This document shows, piece by piece, positions 23,451-34,659 of a stretch of 64,000 bases of DNA (within the stretch, counting starts at the first letter, position 1; each line of letters starts with the position of its first letter). Position numbers and translations under genes: made by a program. Where the stretch lies: the NCBI RefSeq assembly GCF_051622035.1, contig NC_135356.1, positions 13,006,079-13,070,078 of the forward strand, read 5' to 3'. The DNA comes from Arctopsyche grandis. Taxonomy: Eukaryota; Arthropoda; Insecta; Trichoptera; Hydropsychidae. The notes below the pieces were generated by a model. It ran no database searches, was not told the DNA's origin, and worked only from the letters and a program-made list of their open reading frames with translations.

Positions 23451-23866
23451 AGGGGTCTACGTGACGAGACAGAATGTTAAATGACAGAAAACGCAAATAT
23501 CGGAAGGCAAAGATCGAAAATCAAAAGATCTCAAGTCGAAAGATAAAAAAAAGGTGAATGGTAAACGGTACATACTTTCGAACATACTCACTTAATTTGC
23601 GCGAGCAGGATACAACAGGAACAAGAGGAACATGCTTTTCCTCCCGTATTCTGCGCGCGCACATTAATACGGGAGTAAAAGCCTGTTCCTCTTGTTCTTG
23701 TTGTATCCTGCTGGCGCAAATTAAGTGAGTATGTACCGTTTACCATGCACCATTTTTTTTGATCTTTCGACTTAAGATCTTTCAATTTTCGATCTTTGCC
23801 TTCCGATATTTGCGTTTTCTGTCATTTAACATTCTGTCTCGTCACGGAGACCGATCTCGTAGATGC
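23451..23866. mobile_element. Long fold-back (inverted-repeat) element, hAT-like ends
   Basis: Two arms of roughly 180-200 bp (about 23461-23655 and 23664-23848) are near-perfect inverted copies, for example GTGACGAGACAGAATG versus CATTCTGTCTCGTCAC. They meet at a short GCGCGCGC-containing centre. The left end reads CAGGGGTCTACGTGACG. ATCTCG lies on both sides, and the empty site exists in the duplicate block near 18826 (ccatttcgtagatgc), which confirms an insertion. No coding capacity. Confidence 0.75.
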
Positions 23867-24299
23867 TATTTGGATCCAGAACTGAAATAAATATCCAGAT
23901 CCGGAATTTAAAAAATTATCGAGAACCGAAACTGAAACAAGAATCCGGATCCGGAATTGAAACAAGAATCGGGAACAGGAACTGAAACAGGAATATATTA
24001 AATTTATTTGAAACGAAAAAAATAATTCGAATGTGACTAACCTATGACTTTATCTATGTATGTATTTGAGGAATATAAGAATATCACAAAACAAATTCCG
24101 ATAATTAAATATACATACACGTTCACACATACCGGTTATGAAAGCATTTTCGATATAAATTGAGCGCAAATGTAGGGAAACTTACACAAGACAAAAGTTC
24201 TTCTTCCGGTTGTGGGCTTCTGTTCGAAATATTTTTATTTCTTAAAAATCACTATAATTATTATACACATTAAATATCAAGAAAATAATTTAAAAGGTT

Positions 24300-24740
24300 A
24301 AAATAAAATAATGAAATTTAAAAAAAAAAAATACTACTTCTGGTTTACAAATTCTGACCTAAACCTTTTCAGCTCTAAGTTAGTACATAAATCATATAAA
24401 TATGAATTTTCAGCTCGATACGTTCAGGGGTGTGGAAAGAATCGTGGTCACAACATTCTACCTACATATATATGTATGTATGTATATGTAGTCAATATAA
24501 TCAATATTAAATATCAAGAAAATATTAAATATCAAGAAAATAATTTAAAAGGTTAAAATAAAATAATGAAATTAAAAAAAAAATACTACTTCCGGTTTAC
24601 AAATTCTGACCTAAGCCTTTTCAGCTCTAAGTTAGTACATAAATCATATAAATATGAATTTTCAGCTCGATACGTTCAGGGGTGTGGAAAGAATCGTGGT
24701 CACAACATTCTACCTACATATATATATGTGTGTATGTATA
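24300..24740. repeat. Two ~195-bp direct repeats
   Basis: Units at about 24300-24490 and 24545-24740 share the CACTTC(C/T)GGTTTACAAA to ATTCTACCTACATATATAT stretch almost identically. Related sequence lies at 19310-19510, and in inverse orientation near 35240-35360. Confidence 0.8.
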
Positions 24741-24843
24741 TGTAGTCGTGAAAAAGTCTATAAATTCATTTCAGTATTGCACTGTCCTACTTAAAGGAGT
24801 TGTATAATTTCATCTCGTAGATGCTACAGAAGGAATTCTCGAG

Positions 24844-25182
24844 CTATAAGCTCTTATAAAGCATATATACGTTTATATTCGTTCTATGTATGATATATTG
24901 GAAAGACCTTGTTGTAATGTTAAATTCTATACATGAGCCTAGCAATGTGTAATACAAATCGTGGATTGTTAAGCTTGGGATCGTTACTTGGGACTGCACA
25001 CCATTTATTCGCCCAACCACTAAACTTGCCCCATCATGAGAATGTTCAACCAATTTCTCTTGAATTTGAAATTCTTCAACTATATTTGGTAACATGATAA
25101 AATAAACCATCAGATGTTTAATCAGGACTAATAGAGCTAACCGCTCGTGAACTTTACCTACATAGACAAAACGAAAAATCAT
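24844..25182 (-). CDS. Hypothetical ORF, 112 codons, unrecognised
   Basis: The frame contains VEEFQIQEKLVEHSHDGASL and has less extreme composition than surrounding AT-rich frames, but I recognise no domain. It could be a fragment of a transposon protein or chance. No splice or promoter evidence. Confidence 0.15.
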   Translation of the reverse strand: MIFRFVYVGKVHERLALLVLIKHLMVYFIMLPNIVEEFQIQEKLVEHSHDGASLVVGRINGVQSQVTIPSLTIHDLYYTLLGSCIEFNITTRSFQYIIHRTNINVYMLYKSL

Positions 25183-25189
25183 TGAGAAC

Positions 25190-27090
25190 TGTGATTAATT
25201 TTAATTAAGAACTTTTGTACAGTAATTTTATCTTTATTTATGCGCGAAATTTGAATTTTTTTTTATAAAACTCCGCCATTTTGTTAAATTTAATTTTTTT
25301 TTTGATCGATGTTCATGGTACGGGAAATATCTTCTAGTTTAATACACTTTTTGAATTTTTTGATTTCAGGCACTGTGAAGGTCGCTATCACTGCATCAGT
25401 GGGGGTACTTTTTTTTTTGGAGCCTTGGGAGATTGCGTATAGCTCGCTGAATTTTCAATTTTTTTTGTCTAAAAACTTTTATTATGTATTTAGTATATAT
25501 CTATAAATATATCCATAAAACGATCAAATATTCTATCCAGTGATTTTTTTTATTTTAATTCCCAAAAATCACCTTTTTTTCGCGCGGTCACACTAGTGGT
25601 CCCCCTTAATTGAATAATATGTCACTTAAATGATCAATTTAATTATAAAAATGTATCCCATGTTGTATATTGTGTATTTTTAAATGCATCGTGTAATTTT
25701 TATGGATGCACTTGCCCATTACCCTTGCATAGAGAAGTTTTTATCGGACATACATACTTACGTCGACCAAAGAGCATCAAATACGACTGATGCTAAAATT
25801 ATTTAGGATTGTTTGTGGACAATCGTCACTTGACAACAATATAATGCCTATAGCCACTTCTATTATTATAAGATTTCTCTGCACACAACAAATGTTTTTT
25901 TTATATATATAAGGGAACCGGAACTGAAAAAATAATCCTGATCCAGAAATGAAATCGGAATCTGGATCCGGAACTGAAAAAGGAATCCGGATACGGAACA
26001 ATAAATAATGTGGAACAGGAACTGAAATGGCAACGAAATCGAAATCAATATCGATATCGTTGTCATATAAAATTAGATTTTTTCGATTAAGTCACGGATT
26101 ATACGAATCAACCTTACATTTACACTTACAAGTTACATAAATGCATACATTTAGTTTTTAGTTTTTATTCTTTTCTTTTTCATTTGTTTTTCTCGATGCA
26201 CCATTTTATGTAACTAGTAAAAATCTATAATTGGACTCAGGTGTTATTTCGTAACATTTATTTTTTATTTTTATGCATTTCTACATCTGTTGTCTGTTGA
26301 TTTTTTAATAAATAAATAAATAAATAAAAAAAACATATTTACAAAGTTTATTTCGAAATTCAATTTTTGATATAAATATAAATTATAGTATAGGAGCATC
26401 TACTGAAATAAATGAGTTTGAATGTTGACCTATTTAATATTTAAATGTTTTATTTAGTTTTTGGAAACTTTACATAGATGTCCTATTATCAAATACCTAA
26501 AGATTAAATATACATATGTACAGTAGGTGCAGTTTGAATATTATTTACATCCAGACATCAGCATTTCTGGATGTAAATAAATAAGGCACGGCCGTAGCTA
26601 GGAAAGTGAGATAAAAAGCAATATCTGAACTCATGATCTCAAAATATGAAGCTGAAAACTGCAACATTTTTCATTTCAATGCTTTTGGAGACAAAAAATC
26701 AAAAGAAAAATTACAAAGGGGTGACTTATACATACATACATATTATGATATTATACATTTCAGGACTGTAAATCGTGACTACTATTTGTCGAAGAGCGCT
26801 GTTATGAACCTATGTAAAGTTTTACGGATATGTACATATATACATACATACATACTTACAATATGAGGTATGTTTTATACTGTCGCCCAAGTTATTATTA
26901 CGCTATCTACATATGTGTATATACGTAATAACAATAAATAATAGCAATAAATTTTGTTTTTATTTCTTATTTTTATTTTTATTTGTTTTTATTTTAATTT
27001 ATGGTACAATTTACAGCACTTAGCTTTAATACGTGAGTATATTTATTATTAACTATAACTATTGCTATGTACACCGCCGAGTAGTTTATT
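25190..27090. other. No gene seen; repeat debris
   Basis: AT-rich sequence. It includes a terminus-like GTCACACTAGTGGTCCCCC beside TTAA (about 25585-25609), a GGAACTGAAA-type minisatellite-like stretch (25912-26045) similar to 18840-18965, and an AAAT-repeat tail (26308-26330). Confidence 0.6.
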
Positions 27091-27094
27091 TATT

Positions 27095-27605
27095 TATTTT
27101 TCATTTTTCAATTAATCATGCACATTCACCTTAAAGATCGCTCCAAAGCGGCGAATGTGCCAAACAGATTAAGAATCGATACATCATACAATACATATAT
27201 TATTATAAATACAAATCAACATACAAACAAATCGAAATAACATCTGGCATCTATGGTCAGGCACTAATATAAACGTCGTAAACAATACGAATTATAACAT
27301 TTTTTGTAACAATACGAAATATTTTACATATATTTCAACAATCATTTATAGAGACACCTATGGAGAAAATCTGGCGAAACCTAAGAGACAATAATATCTC
27401 TAGGTTTTTCGCAATATAAAATTGGATAAGAAAGCCAATTTTACAGGAATCGTTTCAAACAGAAAAATTGACAAATTCTGATATGAAACGACCGACCTTG
27501 ACAAACAAGGTCTGGCCAGCAACGAGACTCCAGTGGGAAGCGAAATCGGCACATCTAGCACGAGAGAATACAACACTTACCACTAGACCACGCCGCTGGT
27601 TGCAA
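27095..27605 (-). mobile_element. tRNA-derived SINE, copy 1
   Basis: On the minus strand the head is GGCGTGGTCTAGTGGTAAG (A-box-like). The middle is CTTGTTTGTCAAGGTCGGTCGTTTC, shared in type with 55435-55500, and the tail is an A/T-rich AAATAAATAAA. A 3' stem pairs GCACATTC with GAATGTGC. B-box similarity is weak in this copy. Confidence 0.55.
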
Positions 27606-28069
27606 TCGGATTAGGCCGAGTAGCATCCCAGAGACCGTGTGACCGTTATAATTGGTTTCAAGGATTATATCTAGACTCTAAGTGCATGTAGGCTAAACAA
27701 TGGCCGCTATTTGGTCCATTGGCCAAGGTCCATGAAGTCAAGAGTCGAACTCCCGTAAAAAAGCCTCTAGATTGGGACATCAACACTGGACTGTTGAGGT
27801 TCGGAAAAAAGTATTGCTAAAATATTAATATTCTACTCAAAAATATTTGATAATCTCGTATGTACTAATTTTTCATTCATTTTAGGTTTGTTTCTCTGAC
27901 TAAACAATCTTCAGGAAAATGACAGATTTTATCCAATTTTGAAAAGTTTACCGGCGATTGCCATTCAGAGATCGGCGGTCAAATATAATAACTAGAGCGC
28001 GGATAGAGAGCGTGCTTTTTCCAGGAATCGGGGCGGTTTGGCTCTATTTACAAAGCTAGAGTGCAAAAA

Positions 28070-28140
28070 ATAAAGGTTCGGTGAACCTTTAACAAAGCAT
28101 TTACAACAATTGAACAATGAACGGTGCGCTTTGGGTCCGC
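28070..28140. repeat. AAGGTTCGGTGAACCTTT hairpin repeat, half copy
   Basis: The self-complementary AAGGTTCGGTGAACCTTT is followed by AACAAAGCATTTACAAC. A fuller, two-sided copy lies at 36712-36815. Confidence 0.5.
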
Positions 28141-28206
28141 GCACTAATAATAACCAGTGAGCGGCCCTAGGATGCGCCAGCTCGAAATAAACGGGTTTCT
28201 TTTGTC

Positions 28207-28269
28207 AATTTCTATTGTTAGCCTCTTTTTTGCTCTCTAGAAAGCAAAAAAAGGTTAACAATAGAAATT
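28207..28269. repeat. Imperfect hairpin, ~28-bp arms
   Basis: AATTTCTATTGTTA...CTTTTTTGCT pairs with AGCAAAAAAAGG...TAACAATAGAAATT around a short CTCTAGA loop. No gene is associated. Confidence 0.7.
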
Positions 28270-28416
28270 AATAATAGGATCCCGTTTCAGCGCATTTTCG
28301 CGCCTATCTCTGATAATAACAATAGACCTTTCTATCGTCCGAGAAAGCAGGAGATCAAAAAAAAAAAAGTGAACCATTTTTTAGCCGTCGAGCATCTTGT
28401 CCGTCGGTCTCTGCTA

Positions 28417-28463
28417 GTTTTGTTGTATGAATGATGCAGTCTGCATCATTCATACAACAAAAC
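28417..28463. repeat. Perfect 47-bp palindrome (23-bp arms, 1-nt centre)
   Basis: The left arm, GTTTTGTTGTATG then AATGATGCAG, is exactly complementary to the right arm starting CTGCATCATT, with a single T between them. It has a cruciform or hairpin capability. Confidence 0.95.
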
Positions 28464-28624
28464 ACAGTGCATCTGTCATAGTATGGTTAGTTGTTAGCGG
28501 AGAAGGGGCTGGACCCGTGTAGGCCGATAACACACAGCGACGAAAGTGACACATGTTTTTTTTACATAGTTTTAAACGTGCGAAAAAAATGTGGCGTGCC
28601 TTGTAGAGATTCGTGGCACGCCGT

Positions 28625-28745
28625 CCCAAAATTACCCCCTGGAGTGTTTTCAGAAAAAATTATCATTGTATTATCCTTCTTGACAATGATCGATAACTGT
28701 GTATCCCATATTTGAAGAAATATAGGAGAACAATATGAAAAAATC
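28625..28745 (+). repeat. Dispersed repeat R-A, copy 1
   Basis: The pattern CCCTGGAGTGTTTTC ... CAATGATCGATAAC ... TTTGAAGAAATATAGGAG recurs at about 45525-45625 and 63395-63500. Copies 1 and 3 also share an upstream block with a T-run and AAACRYGCRAAAAAAA. The type of element is unknown. Confidence 0.55.
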
Positions 28746-28911
28746 TTGACCGATGTTTTTTTGTCGTATTTTGTGTCTGAGGGCATGGATGCACGTAATT
28801 GTATTTTTATGCAATTGAACGTCATGCTGGGGGTGACACCGAATGAAAAATACACAACCGTTATGTCACGGTGGTTTCAATTTAAATTAAAATGAATATG
28901 TAAATATATTA

Positions 28912-28990
28912 TACTAGTGTTGGGCCCGTTGATTTCAAGGGGTGGTTTCGAAAAGGAATTGAAACTCGAATAAAAATAAAGTTAAAAATA
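28912..28990 (-). mobile_element. Helitron-like 3' terminus (hairpin, CACTAG end), minus strand
   Basis: On the minus strand the TCAACGGG hairpin arm is followed by CCCAACACTAG and then T, as at 16094. The inner arm has one mismatch. Confidence 0.45.
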
Positions 28991-29064
28991 TTGAATCGAC
29001 TGGTTTCGGAAAGAAATTGATGCACGAATTAGAATTGATTACGAATTACAAATTACGTTTTGTG

Positions 29065-29186
29065 CATCGCCGACGCCTTGGCCCCCAGCGCCCCCGATGC
29101 CTTCGGCACCCCGGGGCCTTCGCCCCCAGCACTGCCGACGCCTTTGGCGCCTCCAGCGCCCCCGGTGCCTCCGGCACCCCGGGGTG
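29065..29186. repeat. GC-rich minisatellite island
   Basis: Degenerate repeats of GCGCCCCCGGTGCCTCCGG and GGCACCCCGGGG in otherwise strongly AT-rich DNA. An open frame crosses it on the minus strand but is compositionally a repeat. Confidence 0.75.
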
Positions 29187-29271
29187 AAATTTTGAATGAA
29201 AAAACACAGTTGAGCGTAAGCTTTTAATTTTATTAGTCACATGGTATTATTTACAAATTATAAAAACTTAA

Positions 29272-30389
29272 TTAATATTTTGTTGCGGCTCCTTTTAATT
29301 TTATGACGGCTTTTATACGGTTAGGCATAGAATATATTAAGTTTCTTAAAATGTCGATGGGGAAGTCTTCATACCATACTTTTTCAATGGTATCTTTTAA
29401 TGATTGATGGATAGAAACATCTGTTTTACTAATCCTATATTTAATAACCATCCATAAATTTTCAATTGGGTTTAAATCGGGACTATTCCCAGGCCATGTT
29501 AATGTCTTTACACCCAATTCCTGCAAATAAACCCGAACCTAAAAAAAAGTAACAAAAATATTTCAGTTTTTTGATCGAAATATTATTAATTACATTCAAT
29601 ATCATTAAATAAAATTAATACTCGCTAATTTAGCTCGATGACAAGGGGCAGAGTCATCTTGGAATATGACATCATCAGAATTTGAAAGATGGTTTTCCAT
29701 TGATGGGATTAAACTTTCTTCTAGAATTTTTTATATGCTATTCCGTTAATGGAACCTTGTACAAACTGTATTCGACCAATTTCATAATAAGAAAAACATC
29801 CCCAAACCATGTGGCTTGGGGGATGCTTCACTGTCTCAGGGTACATTTTTGGTCGAATCTTTCTCCAACTTTTCTTCGAACATACGGAAAACCATCGGAG
29901 CTGAAGAGATTAAATTACGACTCATCAGAAAAAATGACTTGTCGCCAATTCGATGTCATCCAATTTTCGTGATATTTCGACCACTCTAATCGGTTTTTCA
30001 TCATTTTCTTCGTAAGTAATGGTTTTTTCGCAGGTTTCCGAGCGTACAGTCCAGCTTCTCTGAGTCGTTTTATTAAGGTTACATCACTAATTTCAATTGA
30101 AAATTGATCCGAGATCTCTTTTCTTATCTCTACAGCATAAGAAAAGTAACTCTACAACCTTTGCCGTAAAGATAATAGAGTTATCAGACGATTTTGTCTC
30201 TCGGATGTGCCTTGTGATCTTCTTCTTACGAGCAAAAGTTCCAGAATCCTTTTTCTTTTTCATTATTCTTGACACAGTAGATACAGAACGTCCCATTTAT
30301 TGAGAAATTGATAGAAATGAATGCCCAGAGTCTGCCAAAGCCGCGATTTTTATATTCTCCTCCAATGATATTTGAGTGTATTCTTGCAT
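29272..30389 (-). pseudogene. Tc1/mariner-superfamily transposase pseudogene
   Basis: On the minus strand, from an ATG at 30389, the remnant shows an HTH-like N-terminus (GRSVSTVSRIMKKKK, KKITRHIRETKSSDNS) and the DDE region with IFSDES. A middle segment has VWGCFSYYE-type homology broken over frames, then FQDDSAPCHRAKLA. The C-terminal part is open at 29272-29526 (LTWPGNSPDLNPIENLW). An in-frame stop lies just before GRSVSTV, several frameshifts follow, and an 88-nt interruption lies at about 29540-29628. A complete Tc1-like transposase is about 340 residues, so coverage is nearly full but inactive. Terminal inverted repeats were not found. Confidence 0.85.
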
Positions 30390-30399
30390 GGTATTTTTA

Positions 30400-31600
30400 T
30401 TTTCAACGATTTCAATCCGTACACCTCGAAAACTTACACCAAACTGAACTCAAATCGTAGAAAACAATCATATTTAAAAGACCCGATCGTTAAAAGCCAC
30501 AAACCTAATGGTACAATATTTTTATTGCCCAAAATCGTAAAATCACAAGTGTTCTGTTTTCCGAAACCGCGACGGTACATGATACATCTATTAACTGGAA
30601 AAAAGCTTGGTTTTATTGTTAAAAGGGACGAAATTTTTTTTTTAATTATCGGTTTTTTCTCTTGTCAGTATGTATATTTTAATTTCTTTTTTAAAGTCGA
30701 GATTATTTTTATTTACGTTATTTTGTATATTTGTCTTTGATAACTCCTTATTTAATTCTTCATTCATCGTCAAACACACAATTGTTTCATCTTCATCCGC
30801 ATCTAAAGCAGTTTCTACCATTGTGGAATAGTCAATACAAGAAGAATATACTCGCTTCATAATATTATAGTTTCACCGTAGGATACACATTCGTTTTTAT
30901 TACAAAACTCTAGAATGTTTTGTTCTGTATAAAATTATAATTATTTAAAATTTGTGTTAAAAAAATCAAGTTTAAGGCTTCGTCTTCCTTCGATTTTAAT
31001 TTCAAATTCTTGGAATAATTCATTGGTAAGGTCAAGTCCTTCGGTATTGAGATTTTCCAAAAATAGAATTATAAGAAACGGTTTTGGCCATTATATAAAA
31101 CTTCCACGTTCGGGGAATGCGTTGTACTTAATGCTAAATAACAAACCTTTTGAGAATATTATACCATCTTTGTGTATTTGATTTATTATTTCAGACAAGA
31201 AAATGTTGTAAATTTTCAAGACTTTTTTAAATCCAATTCCCGGGATTCGACATAACAATTCCCGGGACACGGGACAACATAAATTCCATGAATTCCCGGG
31301 AATGTCTGTCCCGGTTCAACCCGGGTCAGAAAACCTAGTACATACATTCAATATCAGAAATTCCAAATTTTTATTTCATTCTTTGATTTGATGCCACCCC
31401 GAATCGGATGTCCGAGGGCATATATTGAAACTCTATTTGAAATTCGACAAGGGAGCATGCTATCTCACAACGCACATAGTAATGAGAGCGAGATGCAACA
31501 CTAGTTTCCGCTATTCGCCACCAGGCTTTCGACACGATGGTAGTGATGGATGACAAAGTTTTAGAAATTGTCGATAACATTAAATACTTGGTTATAATAT
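30400..31600. other. No gene seen
   Basis: AT-rich sequence with short frames only. A TATATTGAAACTCTATTTG stretch near 31420 has an inverse copy at about 33411-33437. Confidence 0.5.
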
Positions 31601-31611
31601 TTAGCAAATCA

Positions 31612-32338
31612 TTAAGGGGGTATTCTAGTCTAGAAATTAGAAGAAATCGATTTTTTTTCTTTCATATTTTCAAAGCTTAAACTTTTAAGAACATGTCCTT
31701 AAGAGGATTTTTCAAAATTCAAATTATTTTCGGAGATATAGTTGCTTTAATGACGTGGCATCTGACCGGCACGGCCCGAAGCTTTAAACGCGTTTTTCTC
31801 GAAACTACTTTTTTCGAGACGGTTGACATGATATCTCAAGTTCTACTGAACCAATTTACTTGAAATTTGGTGTGAGCCTTTTCTATACATTCTTCTATCG
31901 CATGAACTAGAACTATGACAAAATTCCAATTTTTACTATTTTTACAAAATTCGGAAAAGTAAAAAAAACTGGTAAAAAATAGACTTTTTATTTCAAACAG
32001 CTGCTATTTTGCGAAAAAAAAATGTGTTTGACTTTTTCGTAGTTCATGCCATAGCAGCGTTTGTTTGGATTAAGAATTAATTTGCTTTTTTGATTTTGGG
32101 ATACTAGGAGGGTTGGAATCGTGTCAATCAGGGCGCACCATTTTTTTGAGACCCCTCACTTCATCAGCCTGTAACTTTTTAAATTTTGAATTTTTTCCTT
32201 TGATTTTTTTTCTATGTATTCTTCAAACATTAATAAATATTTGGTAAAATAATGGCGGCTAAAAATAATTTTTGTTTTTTTTATTGCACCTGAAAAAATA
32301 TCTAAAATTTATGCCTCTAGACTAGAATACCCCCTTAA
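31612..32338. mobile_element. Non-autonomous DNA transposon with TTAA target duplication
   Basis: TTAA (31612-31615 and 32335-32338) flanks inverted termini GGGGGTATTCTAGTCTAGA and TCTAGACTAGAATACCCCC. The interior is 719 bp without a transposase. A TTAA duplication fits piggyBac or Kolobok superfamilies; I cannot decide between them. Confidence 0.8.
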
Positions 32339-32339
32339 G

Positions 32340-33330
32340 GATTATGAAACTTTTGTTTTCCATAAAAATATTGTTTATTTATAATTCCAAAATGTCACGA
32401 TTAAATTATAGCCTTGTTTTCACATTGGTCTACCAGAATATTTTTGTATATTTGTATGTATCCTCATATTTTGTAAATGATGTATTTACATATATATGTT
32501 TTTTTATCTTTTCTAAATAATTCATGTTTTACATATATTGTTTATTTTTAATGTTTTACCTTTATTACTTATTTTTATTGTTAAAAGCAATTTTTCTTGA
32601 GATGTGTAATTCTCTGTTATTCTCATAATTATATGACTTAAATATTAATCAGATAATCACTCACCATATAAAGTTTTATCTCTTTAACTAAAATAATTTA
32701 ATAGTTCTAATCATTCCGTTTTACCTATTCTCTTGCAAACAGTCCATCATCGATATTGTGTCCTAAAACTCATGAAAAGAATTCACCGAAGAACGGAGAC
32801 ATCTGATTTTTTTTATTTGGTGATTCTTCAATGATTCAATATTGAAATCACTTATTTCATGTGTCTTTTTTGTGTTTTACACTAATGAATATATATTTTT
32901 TGTTATTTTGTAATTACCTGACTTTTATTTCAATTTAAAATCGAAAAATCAAGGTGGACGAGATATGGTCAAGCATTAAAAAAAAAATAGCTAATGTTTG
33001 GAAATTCCGAGTCATATTATATTTACACGATTGATCATAAATTGGGATTTATTTCAGTGAAGTAAGATTTCGAAACATACTTAAGTAATTATAACTCTAT
33101 AAAATTGCATTATGATACTTACATATGTACATACATAAAATTGCATTTTCTTTCTTATGTAAATATAAAATGTAAATTAAAAAGCGGAATTAGTAAAAAC
33201 ATTAAACTAATAGTAGATTATAAGTATGTGTTTAACGGCTGGTGAGTTTTCCTGAAATAAAATTATTTTGTGAAGCGAATAGGTTGTTACAGGGACGAGT
33301 AAGAGATGATAATAAAAATTATAAATATTA
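32340..33330. other. No gene seen
   Basis: AT-rich, with no open frame of note and no recognisable repeat ends. Confidence 0.5.
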
Positions 33331-33336
33331 TCCTCG

Positions 33337-33374
33337 AATGCTTATATTATATTTTCCAATATAATATAAGCATT
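33337..33374. repeat. 17-bp-arm palindrome
   Basis: AATGCTTATATTATATT pairs perfectly with AATATAATATAAGCATT around TTCC. The right arm is then repeated directly. Confidence 0.9.
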
Positions 33375-33628
33375 TCCAATATAATATAAGCATTCATGCT
33401 CCTTTGTAGAATTTCAAATAGAGTTTCAATATACTATGCTGTCCGAGGCTGTCGAACCGTTGCCCCCTCCACCCCTTCTGCACACCAGAAAGGAAATGAG
33501 AACTTGTTTCTCTGAAGTCAAATGACAAACTTAATTTTAAGTTAATTCGTAGAGTTGCACATTTTTTGATATTTTTCTTTGAGTCAGAATAACATGCACA
33601 CGACGCACAGTAAAATCTATTGCTCTAT

Positions 33629-33901
33629 GTACCATACGGTTACCTGACAACTCGTTCACAGATTTTCCGTAAACCGATGATGCGCTCCAGGCATTTCGTA
33701 TACGGCCATCTCTTTCTCACCCCGTCTGTTCACCAAGATCTCGTTTACTCTGCCATTACGTATGCAGCCATCTCTTTCACAGACCGTCTGTTATCAGTGA
33801 ACAGACGGTCTGTGAAAGAGATGGCCGCATACGAAATGCCTGGAGCGCATCATCGCTTTACGGAAAATCTGTGAACGAGTTGTCGTGTCACCGTACCATA
33901 C
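33629..33901. mobile_element. Fold-back element with 9-bp target duplication
   Basis: GTACCATAC at 33629-33637 and 33893-33901 flanks a 255-bp unit. Its arms are inverted copies (ACAACTCGTTCACAG..., GATGATGCGCTCCAGGC, ATTTCGTATRCGGCCATCTC) with a nested inner inverted repeat (ACAGACCGTCTGTT versus AACAGACGGTCTGT). A 9-bp duplication with long inverted arms suggests a Mutator/FB-like superfamily. No coding capacity. Confidence 0.75.
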
Positions 33902-34280
33902 AATTCCGGTTTTCATAGAGTTCACACCAAATATTTCTGGTGAGGCAATATTTTATTAAAATACAATTTAAGCAACCATTTCTAATGACGACAGTATATT
34001 GTTTGACATGTTTAATTCGTGAATAGTTGATATTGGGCGGTCAACTTCCTGAGTCCCACGTTGATTAAAACATTTTGTAGTCAGGTATTGCTACTTTAAG
34101 CATAAAAGTTAAATTTAATATAAAGTTCAAAGAGGATAAAAGAATTATTTTTTAAATTTTATTATCAAAAATATATATTAAAGCTTTTAAAAATGAGGGC
34201 GTCTCGTGGCACCCCTTGGGCCATGAATTAGTGTTCTGCCCCCTATATCCAGCCCTATGCATATGGATAGAAGATCCATA

Positions 34281-34659
34281 TCTATATAGGTATATATAAA
34301 ATTGAATGTCTGTCTGTCTGTATGTATATATTTTCGTATAGGCTCCTAAACTACTCAACCGATTAAGATGGAACTTTCAGGATTTAATGTATGCATGTCC
34401 GGAAAACTTAGTGTAAAAAAAATCTCCCAAAAACGGTAACGGAATAGGGAAAAATGGGAATGAGTAACATTGCAACGGAATAATTTCGAATGTTTTCGTT
34501 AAAATAAACAAGCAATTGAATAGTTTCAAATGTGTTCGCTGCCTGCATTTTTCCGACAAATGGGAACGGGAAAAGGAACGAGAACGGGAACCGGAACGCA
34601 AGGGGAATGGGAACGGGAATAGAATGCGTTATTGTGGCATTGCAACGCGTGCCGGCTAG
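34281..34659 (+). mobile_element. Helitron-like non-autonomous element, 379 bp
   Basis: Starts TCTATATAGG after A, then GTCTGTCTGTCTGTATG, AACCGATTAAGATGG and CTTTCAGGATTTA. A GGGAACGGGAA-type purine repeat follows, ending ATTGCAACGCGTGCCGGCTAG and then T. A TC start, a CTAG end and an A/T target match Helitron rules; no helicase is present. Confidence 0.6.

Noticed and set aside
24844-25182. A confident host gene
   Set aside because: 112 codons without a recognisable domain; kept only as a low-confidence hypothetical.
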